From: Hypholoma sublateritium FD-334 SS-4
Lineage: Eukaryota; Basidiomycota; Agaricomycetes; Agaricales; Strophariaceae
DNA: 64,000 bases
Direction: 5' to 3'
Assembly (NCBI GenBank): GCA_000827495.1
Contig: KN817521.1
Coordinates: forward strand, 1 to 64,000
Position 1 is the stretch's first letter; every line of letters begins with the position of its first letter. Positions 56,033-64,000 of this stretch are shown in pieces. The notes beneath the pieces were generated by a model. It saw only the letters and a list, made by a program, of their open reading frames with translations. It was not told where the DNA came from and searched no databases. The translations under genes were made by a program, and so were the position numbers.

Positions 56033-59000
56033 ATGAGCGCTGAAAATACTGCTGAATCCGTTGAATTTGGCCTCCATATTCGAAACTTGCTTCATAATTA
56101 CGCGACTACTCACCTTACCACTGACTATCTCACTTATACTGAGGACTTTGTATCTGAGGTCAGTAAATTCGATTCTATTGCTCTCGACATAGTTTTCAAA
56201 ACCTTTCTTCACAAAGTTTGTTGGATATTTGCAGCCTGTTCCGCTGCAAGACCCATACTCGCTCGTTCTCTCAGTTGAACCATTTCAGACCCTCTCTGAC
56301 CTGCATTCGCTCTCATTGCTCAAGCCTTACGATGAAGCACCCCAGACGACCAATGAAGCTGTGGCTTATCTGAAGAAGGTAATGGGGTCGGCCGTGGGTA
56401 AGCCCCTTACAGATAGAATTGCATGGATTGATTCCTGTACGTTTTTCTTTTTCTCTGGCTTATTTGCACTCTAAAACCCAGAAGACAAGGATGTTTCGCC
56501 ACTAGAATCATTGATACCTGCATTAACGCGTCACGCACGCAAAAGTACGCCTAAACTTGGCAAGAAAAAGGAAAATCAGCACTCGGCAGAGCACTTTAAG
56601 AAACTATTGAAAGAACAGAACATTCTCCCAATCGTAGTTGAGCCTGTTCTAGAAGATGTTCTCGTCACAGATGAAATCCTGTGCGCGAAATTACTCTCAA
56701 ATTCGCGCTTTACTAAGCTCCCCCAGGAATCTAAAATGTCAGATCCAAGCCGAAGACTACCAAGCGGTCCGGACATTATTACAAACGACAACAGATATGC
56801 TGCGACCGCAAAAGTCATACAAAAATAAGTACCTGGATCCTAAGTATCTTTGCGAGATACCGCTCGTCCAACCCGAATGGCCTGAAGAATCTTTCGTTCC
56901 TATCTTTCCAAGATCACGGCTCCCTCAATCAGGAATGAAGAACCCTCAAGGGAATCTTCCGGGATTGCAAGCATTCACCGACCTCCCGAACTTCATTCCC
57001 GACAAGGTTTACGTCGACGACCTGGATGAGGATATCTCGCGGCAGAACTTGATTATTGTGGATGGCTGGCGTACACACCATTTTGCTTCCCTATCACTGT
57101 AATGGAAACACTCATGTATTATTTGACTTATAGAAACCATCAGATCGTCGCCTCCATCGACGCCGGCGTCAAGAGTTAGCGATGAGGAGGATCAAATCGA
57201 CCAATTGTTTGCTCGATCTACACCCGACACCGACCCCCCTCTTGCCGAGGAGATCGCAAAATCGACAATAGGTGCGAACAACCAAATGTTTTGAAGAATA
57301 TTCCAGGTCACTTACTGTATAACAAAGATCCGATTCTTATGCCTAGATCGCGCAAAATCGGAGGTTCCAGTGGAATTACACCGCATATACTGGCTAAGCA
57401 CACGTTCATTTTTAATTAATCTACATTCTATACTTTTAGCTAATTATGCCAAACTTACAGGATAAACACGTTCCTTGAATCGGTCCTTGACCCGGCAAAA
57501 CAGTCTACCCAGCCATTAGAACGCACCAGCGGCTATGAACGATGTTCCTCGTCCATTGCCTCTTCTGTAGCAGGCCTGCCCCCAACAAATTTGGAATCTA
57601 TACAGGCCGATGTCCTAAAACTCGACATTCGCGATCAAGATCTTGATTCAGAGTTGAAACGTCTGTACGCGGGGCATGGCATGGGTAATCTGATCATGAA
57701 AGAAACCCTGGACAATGAAGAACAGATATTCATGGAAGGTGTTTACACTCTTGACTTCACCGCGGTTAATGCTAATGACTATATTATTGTAGTCCCGATC
57801 TTGACACCGCCAAACATACACCCGCCCAACCACATGCATCTTCCTGTTGCTCTACTCGATCTCACCGTTCAAACTGGGGACCACGAAAACCAAGGTGTTC
57901 AGCAGACTGTTGAGAAGATAAACCATCCGTTACACAGGTTCCTGAAGAAAGTGAAAGGAATGAAATCCCTCGCGCTCTCACTTTCCTGGATGTTAGTCCT
58001 GATGTTTCGGCGTGGTAATATGTTGACGAGTTTTTCAGACCTTTTACAGTCGATAAGAAGTTACCATCTGCAGCGGAGCTTATTGGTGTTACGGAAATCT
58101 TTGATGAGGCTCAACTGTCTGGCGAAGTGAACCAATTCAAACTAGGAAACTTGCTGGATTCTCTGGTTCTGGGCGAGGAAGACAACCCAGAGAAGCGTTG
58201 GGCCGATTTCGACGCTGGCACCTGCGACCCAGTGCAAGCTTCTGATGGCTTTCAAATATTGGTGACTAGGCAAGAGCGTCGCAGACTTGCAAAAATTGAA
58301 GGCAGACTTGAGGATGAACTAGACTCTGGAGATCACGCCCAATCTGATTCTGGTTCTATCACTAATAAATTGCAGAAAGCTAGAGACTCTGAAAACTGTG
58401 TGGATGACGATCCTGTTTCTGGACTGGATACCGAAAGGCCCGCCAAACGTCGGCGTCTCGAGGATGCGGACCTCTTGCAAAGAATGCAAGATGAAAATGC
58501 TCTGCCGTCCTCTCCAATTCGAAGCGATGATCTACCTGGTACTACAGCAGATCACCTTGGCTCCCCTGCTATGTCTGAATCGGATGATAAAGAAAATCAG
58601 CCTCCTTACAATTCCTCTTCATCTGGTATCATGGAGGAAAGATTTGTGAATTATTACCTCGAAGGCGATGTTTCGTCGGCTCACGACTACGACGCACCCG
58701 ACGTGATGCAGTTGGATGACCATGGCAATTTTAAGCCTTTGTCAGTTGCATCTCTACAACCAACTTTCAATCAAACTGTCTACAACGAGAAACACAGCCC
58801 ATTTGGCGACCCTGTCCTAGACGATTTTACTTTGTTCGTCGATCAGGAGGAATATCCTGACTGCTCTGTGGATGACTTAGGAATACACCGAACTCGACGA
58901 ACTCTTTCCCCGGAGAGATCGAGCTATCTTGAAGTAGCATTTGATCCTGACATCGTTTCGCGCTCTCTGGGAATAGCTGCCTTTGCGCAATTGCGCGACA

Positions 59001-60043
59001 AGAGAATATCAGAGCGAACATATGTTCCTGTCACTGAGACTGCCCCTACCCCCGCGGTAGATATGTGCCAACAGCCTCAGGAGCCTCCGGAGGATATATT
59101 CGACCAGAACACAATCCGACTTCCCGGTGTAGTCGATGTAGCTCCCTCGAAACATCGCTATCTGGCGTCTTTAGAGCTGATCCAAAGGCACGCCTTGGTT
59201 TGTGCTCTACGTTCAGATGAATGCGCCGTGGAGCTGGTCGAGCGACACACTCTCGGTGGTGTAGATCTCATCGTGGACCCTCATTCTGCTATCATCTTCT
59301 TTTCCCTGTTCACTCTCCCTGCGCGGTGTGAATCATACGTCGAAATACTGGTGCAGCAGTCGTGGAGATACGCGAATATCTTGATCATCTTCGAGGCGTA
59401 CCCTGAGCAGAATTCGAAGAAGCGCATCAAGAGGCGAATTCACGACACATCCACTGCGTCGGAGCTGTACGCGTATACCCCTCCCATCGTCAAGGCAATC
59501 AAAAAATTCAAACGAAGTCTTACCATTGCCGATGCTTGTGGAACAAAATGTACTGATGTGAAAATTAACTATGCTTTCGCCGATACTGTGATTTCGGGGG
59601 CGCAGTTGATCAGAATGTATGGGCATATGGCGGAAGACAAAGATCAAACAGGGGGAGCCGTTTGGGGAGAGCGCGATTGGTTGATATCGGATTATTTGGA
59701 GGTCAGTGGCTCTGATTTGATTTTGGAAATCTCGTCTATTTCTCATTATCTCTGTTTTCAGGGAGAGCAAAGCAGTCTGGCGGGCCTAAATGGGCTGAAT
59801 CATTTCTCGGCCTCCATCATTCTCTACCAGATTTCCCTCCAGGACTTTATAAACATATCGCCTCAGGAAAGAATTGATGGGTTTGCAGGGTATGTTGGAC
59901 TTGGACCTATGGTACGTTTTATTTCCGGCATATGTTGACCGATACTAACGCTATGGAGTCAGGTGGCATGCAACGATGACCTTAATGCGCGGTTTGAGGC
60001 TTTAAACGAGTCGTCTACAATGCTGACATCAGATACCGATTAA
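56033..60043 (+). CDS. XPF-like domain protein, candidate meiotic Zip2/Shoc1 (ZMM) homologue
   Basis: Long multi-exon gene starting MSAENTAESVEFGLHIRNLL. Exon 1 is 56033..56158, exon 2 is 56235..56436, exon 3 starts at 56485; further exons cover 56800-57100, 57470-58130 and 58127 to the end, and the last is about 59993..60043. The final large frame contains an in-frame intron (GTCAGT at 59702 to CAG at 59761). The C-terminal part resembles an XPF/ERCC4-like nuclease fold: SLELIQRHALVCALRSDE, VDLIVDPHSAIIFFSLFTLP, SYVEILVQQSWRYANILI and IFEAYPEQN. It is followed by a helix-hairpin-helix-like end: GLNGLNHFSASIILYQISL, DFINISPQERIDGFAGYVG. The ERCC4 GDxnERKxxxD active motif is not visible, as in the catalytically dead Zip2/SHOC1 group that acts with Spo16 in crossover formation. 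The N-terminal half is disordered with a NLS-like PAKRRRLE. The junction near 56700 (frame change between SKMSDP and QAEDYQAV) is unresolved. Confidence 0.5.
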
Positions 60044-60128
60044 GTCGCAAATTCCAAGTGAATTTTAGTAAATTTATTTGGAGGCTGCTTTGGTATGTAT
60101 GGAATAAAAATGAATCAGCACTGTGTTA

Positions 60129-60941
60129 TTATCGTTGTGCAGCTTTCCTTCTCCGTGCAATTCTTCGCCAAAATAGCGTCCAAACGGCGGAAAGGGGGCC
60201 CAACGGTGGTATTAGCCAACTCAACCTCCATGACCATCCAGCCTGCTTCTCCAAACGTCGGATTAAGTCGTCAACATGCGCCTGTAGTTCTTGTTTTGAG
60301 CCGGAATTGTCAATGACAATATCGGCGTATTGAACCTTCTCTGAAATTGGAAGTTGGGAGTTCAGGCGTGATCTAGCGTCCTCTTCTGACGAGCTGTCTC
60401 TTTCGATAAGACGTTGGAGCTGTAAGCTGTCGGAGCTGGAAGGGATTGATTCAGAAATAAGTAATTGATGGGGATCTCAACACACCAGTATACGACCACC
60501 ACAAGGCCAGCCCATTGCCATAGACCCCCCTCTATCAGCAATGGAACATCCATGACGCAGTATTTGTAGCCTCTTAACCAGAATCCAAGCACTTGCCACA
60601 GCATCGCCTTCCTCACCGCCGGATGTACGATTTTATTCAGCTGCCTGCGTTTCGTGTCATCGTTAAAGATAATACTGCCTAATTTCTTCCTATCAAGGCC
60701 ACCGTTGGGTAAGAGCACTTCGTCTCCAAAGGCTTTTCTGATTTTTGCCAATGCAGGGGTCCCAGGCTCGACAACTTGACGTGCAATTACGTCGGCATCG
60801 ACAATAGGAATATTTGAAGCCTTCAATAGAGATGACACCGTGGATTTTCCGGTAGCGATTCCTCCGGTGAGACCAATGACTGGTTTACTGTTATTTGTGA
60901 ATCGCTCGTGGTGTCAGCGTAGATATATGCTCACCTAGCAT
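60129..60941 (-). CDS. CAB5: Dephospho-CoA kinase
   Basis: Exons 60935..60941, 60486..60879, 60129..60435 sum to exactly 236 codons (235 aa); the first exon is only 7 nt (ATGCTAG). It phosphorylates the 3'-OH of dephospho-CoA, the last step of CoA synthesis. The P-loop is MLVIGLTGGIATGKSTV, followed by NIPIVDADVIARQVVEPGTP, LDRKKLGSIIFNDD, NKIVHPAVRK, and VMDVPLLIEGGLWQW; across the second intron follow LQLQRLIERDSSSEEDARSR and VQYADIVIDNSG. These are in the order of the CoaE family. The C-terminus ends in an amphipathic/hydrophobic and basic stretch (LSWLIPPLGPLSAVWTLFWR), as in fungal Cab5 proteins that associate with membranes. The stop is 85 bases from the convergent XPF-like gene. Confidence 0.93.
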
Positions 60942-61101
60942 GGTGGTTGCAACGGGCAGTGAATCGAAATAGCGTTGCAGTGAGGCAGGCCGGACTCAGA
61001 CGGCCCGACTCTTATTCACACGCATTTGGTGGCCTTGAGAATTCACTTTACCACTTCTCATCTGCTATCTTTCTTCGAAATCCATCTACGTATGTCCGAA
61101 G

Positions 61102-62622
61102 ATGCCTCGAAAATCTGCTACAGGGAAAGTACCCTTGCATACCCTGCGGGTGAGTATCGCTTTCTGACCACTGCCCGTGACTAAATATACATGGAAGGTA
61201 CCCATCATGCGAATCCCAAATGAAATCACTTGCCTAATCTTCACATATGCGTCCTCCGAGCTCCTCACATCTTGGATTTCTTCCTCAAAATTTGGGTATT
61301 CAAACACAGAGGTTCACATATCTCATGTTTGCCGCCATTGGCGCTCGCTGAGCTTGTGCCAGTCTTCGTTGTGGACCACCTTCTATTACCTGGCATACAT
61401 GGCCCATGCCAATAGCGCCAATGTTGTTCAACGACTCGACGCATATCTTGAGAGATCCGGAAATCAGCATTTGTTTATCTGGGTCGACCTCAGAGGTAAT
61501 AATCATCTGCAGCGCAGTATTTCAATGATGGACAACATCATCAGCCATGTCGACCGATGGCGACAGTTCATCTTTATACCAGATAGCATGTTTCCCATTG
61601 ACAGATTTCTGCTTCGAATCGAGCACCGAGCAGCGCCCAACCTGGAATTATTCTCTCTTTCACTTGGTGCGGAAAGCCGGAAGCTCCCACCCTCTGACCA
61701 ATACACTGGTTCCCCATCATTCGAGCCTTTGATTCTTCGAGGTGGTGCGCCTCAACTAACGACTCTGTGGTTTGATACCTCTGTGCGAAGACATCTACCT
61801 CCCTCATCCAATATTACAACTCTCCATATCAAAAAGGATGACAGCGCGGTATATTTTACGTTTCCTCCTTCACTATCGATCCTGAACTTGACCACTCTTA
61901 CATTGGACGGGGAGCACCATGGGTCCTATATGCTCGTAACAACAGCGCCAGCCTCCATCACCACTCCCAACCTTACGACGCTGCGAATTTGCAATCAATG
62001 CATTCACAGTGGGCTGAAAAATTGGAGAGCTCCCTTGCTCGAAACATTAATCCTTGAACGGGCACGTTTCGGGGAGATTGCAGAAGCTCCAGAAACATCT
62101 ATGCCCGGAAAATATTCCTTTCCCAATCTTCGGGCTTTGGTTATGATCGACAACGAGCCTTGTAGCCGGCTCTCCGCCATTGTCCTCACTCATTTGACGA
62201 GTAGCATTAAGGAGCTGATTATATCGGACAGCCGACGGCGACCCCCAAATGGGTACACCCTCGTAACAGAGCTCTTTAATTATGAGTACACTAATCAGGG
62301 ATGGCCTCGATTGCAAGAGATCACACTGAATATTCGAAGCCTTGATCAAAGAGACCCCGAATTTCTTGTTCGATGTATGCAGACGCGGTGCCAAGTATCC
62401 CATCCCACCCTCAAACTCGACAGCGGTCTCCTCAAAATCTGGATGATCAAGCACAGACTTTGTTTGCTTGAATTGGGGTACCTTTGTGAGATCGAACCTT
62501 TGGCCTCGTCTAATTCCACCATTCCTATCCACTGGCCTGCTGACTTGCATGACGGGCCTTTTTACAAGTTATTTGACCGACTGGAGACACTCAACGTTCC
62601 AAAATACTCTTTCGAAGAATAA
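61102..62622 (+). CDS. F-box protein of the agaricomycete F-box/LRR-like expansion
   Basis: Join 61102..61149 and 61198..62622 gives exactly 491 codons (490 aa); intron of 48 nt (GTGAGT...AAG). The F-box-like N-terminus is VPIMRIPNEITCLIFTYASS, with the continuation VHISHVCRHWRSLSLCQSSL, the classic agaricomycete 'HVCRRWRSVALSTPSLW' pattern. The rest (LRR-like segments) runs through PNLELFSLSL, LTTLTLDGEHHG, TPNLTTLRICNQC and LLETLILERARF. It would be a substrate adaptor of an SCF ubiquitin ligase, partner Skp1. The family is massively expanded in mushrooms. The start at 61102 gives a short basic tail before the box; other Mets at 61177 and 61207 are inside the intron or downstream of the splice. 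Confidence 0.8.
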
Positions 62623-62859
62623 TTCCAGGAACATTCACATTGTTTTTTTTGCATACCTTGACGGTTGCTCATGCTATCATTTGTTTTGCATTATTTCTTG
62701 CTTTCTGCTATCACTGAAAGTTGGTGTCCGCTATCACTTGCTTTCTTGCTTTCTGGAACTTGTATATCTCTCTCTAACTTGAAATATAATCACGATAAAC
62801 CATCCAAATTAACAGCAAAATCTACACGACATTCACAAGACGGGAAAATGATCGATATC

Positions 62860-64000
62860 TTAAACGGAGAGTGGTTTGCTGTCTTTTTGCGCTAGAAGAA
62901 AGGAGTGAGCCTGGGAAGCAACCTCTTCGGAAAACCAGCATACCCATCGTAATCCGATCACCCAACGAAAGGGCGATGCCTTGAGTTTTGCTGCGAATAC
63001 GCACGTGCCCAGTGATAGTTCCAGCTTCAGACCGTTCAACGCTAAGGTTGGCGAGAGCATCTTCGCCTGCATAATAGCTCAAGATTGTGTTCTGGACTGG
63101 TCGTAGAAAGAGACATACCGAAAAGACTGCGTGCATACATATTTGCTGATAGGAAGTTACATTCACCCGACGTAGCACCTTCTGGCGTCAGACAGGACAT
63201 ATTGGTCGCCTTCATGACGTGTTTCAAGTATTCACGAGGATCGCTACAGATAATTCGGTATACAGAAAGAGCAATTAGAGAGGCAATGACTTACGACATA
63301 GGGTAGTTCACGTTCACACGATTTTCCCACTCGAACTCTGTCCACATACTACGGAACTATTTGACAAAGAATTAATAGATGTAGAAAATGAAAGTTGAAA
63401 GATATTACCTGGGCCTCATTACAGTACGCGGGTTTAATGTAATCCATGATATCAATATGGATATCATTTAGGATAACGCATGCCTCTGACATATTTGGGC
63501 CCTCCCACAGGATACTGCCGAAGATGACACCGGTTTCTGTCGAAGAAACCTTGATGGTGGCTTTGATACTTTGGAATCCATGAGGGGCGATGGTATAGAC
63601 AGAGGGTCGCTCAACGATCTTCAGGTCGCCTAGAGTTGCAAAATCCAAGCAGAGGTTCTGCAGCGTGTTGGCAGTCTGGTTGACTAGCAACACGTCAAGA
63701 AGGATATCGAATCCGTTCATTTTAACGTATGCCTCTGCATATATAGGGTCAGAGAAACCTACAGTTTGACACTGTTAGACATTGAAAGTTTTCGCAAGTG
63801 AGAATTTCCGACCGGTTAATTGCGAAATGCGACTAAGATTCGACATGAAATCCTCTTGAACTTCACCAGCTCCGGTAGCCCGGCCGACGTCTTCGTCATA
63901 CTATCATTAAAAGGAGTTGAGGGTTTAGCTTCATGTCAATTAGACCAAGAAACTGTTTGAACCCACGTCGATCGCTTCATCCGCCGTTTTCTTTGAAAAT
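62860..64000 (-). CDS. SEC26: Coatomer subunit beta (COPI), C-terminal part; gene runs off the right edge
   Basis: Partial at 5' (window edge). Exons on the minus strand: 62860..62891, 62944..63066, 63119 to about 63240, 63303 onward, and a long one to 63762 with further exons to 64000. Sequence blocks are unmistakable: [188 protein letters not shown]. The last tiny exon adds [12 protein letters not shown]. These match the appendage end of coatomer beta, a COPI coat subunit for Golgi-to-ER retrograde vesicles. The N-terminal HEAT-repeat half lies outside the window. Confidence 0.93.

Noticed and set aside
59333..59770. Minus-strand 145-aa frame opposite the XPF-like gene
   Set aside because: Antisense shadow of the conserved C-terminal coding region.

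Overview
The window looks like an agaricomycete (mushroom-forming basidiomycete) genome. Genes are split by many 49-66 nt introns with GTNNGT-like donors and CAG/TAG acceptors. A ten-exon Plavaka-type DNA transposase is present, along with several protein families I know as agaricomycete 'hypotheticals'. Housekeeping genes are plainly eukaryotic: coatomer beta, COG1, Sec20, eL28, ETF-alpha and dephospho-CoA kinase. I recognised no rRNA, tRNA or CRISPR array.

Layout. 0-16 kb is gene-poor: a C/H-motif protein with a C-terminal membrane segment (minus), a second Cys-motif protein (minus), a small coiled-coil protein, a Ser/Pro-rich hypothetical, a four-exon 587-aa orphan (9.5-11.4 kb), then GC-rich or pyrimidine-rich degenerate sequence. 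16.5-21.1 kb is one apparently intact Plavaka-like transposase (1338 aa after splicing by eye). 21.9-26 kb holds a CCDC47/DUF1682 gene and a charged membrane-associated protein in low-quality, N-containing sequence. 26-28.7 kb is decayed GC-rich repeats. 28.7-31.7 kb is a 921-aa protein of a family I associate with agaricomycetes. 32-34.6 kb is a GC-rich block containing a frameshifted C2H2 zinc-finger gene. 35.4-36.4 kb holds a tiny three-exon gene and a ~179-bp tandem repeat. 36.4-39.0 kb, minus strand, is the highlight: one uninterrupted 876-aa protein that joins a 2H phosphoesterase-like module, a DUSP-like phosphatase, a P-loop polynucleotide-kinase-like module and an RNA-ligase-like nucleotidyltransferase. 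Every step of RNA end-healing and sealing would be on one chain.

40-64 kb is dense housekeeping chromatin: a fungal rhodopsin-like 7TM protein, a GPI-anchored secreted protein, COG1, SEC20, a type-B carboxylesterase, a hotdog thioesterase, ribosomal protein eL28, ETF-alpha, an XPF/Zip2-like candidate meiotic protein, dephospho-CoA kinase, an F-box protein, and the 3' part of coatomer beta running off the right edge. COG1, Sec20 and coatomer beta all act in Golgi/ER retrograde traffic. ETF-alpha, the thioesterase and dephospho-CoA kinase touch acyl-CoA metabolism. I see no sign that these are co-regulated as clusters.

All exon joins were made by eye from splice consensus, reading frame and family resemblance. 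Family assignments rest on recognised motifs, not on database searches.
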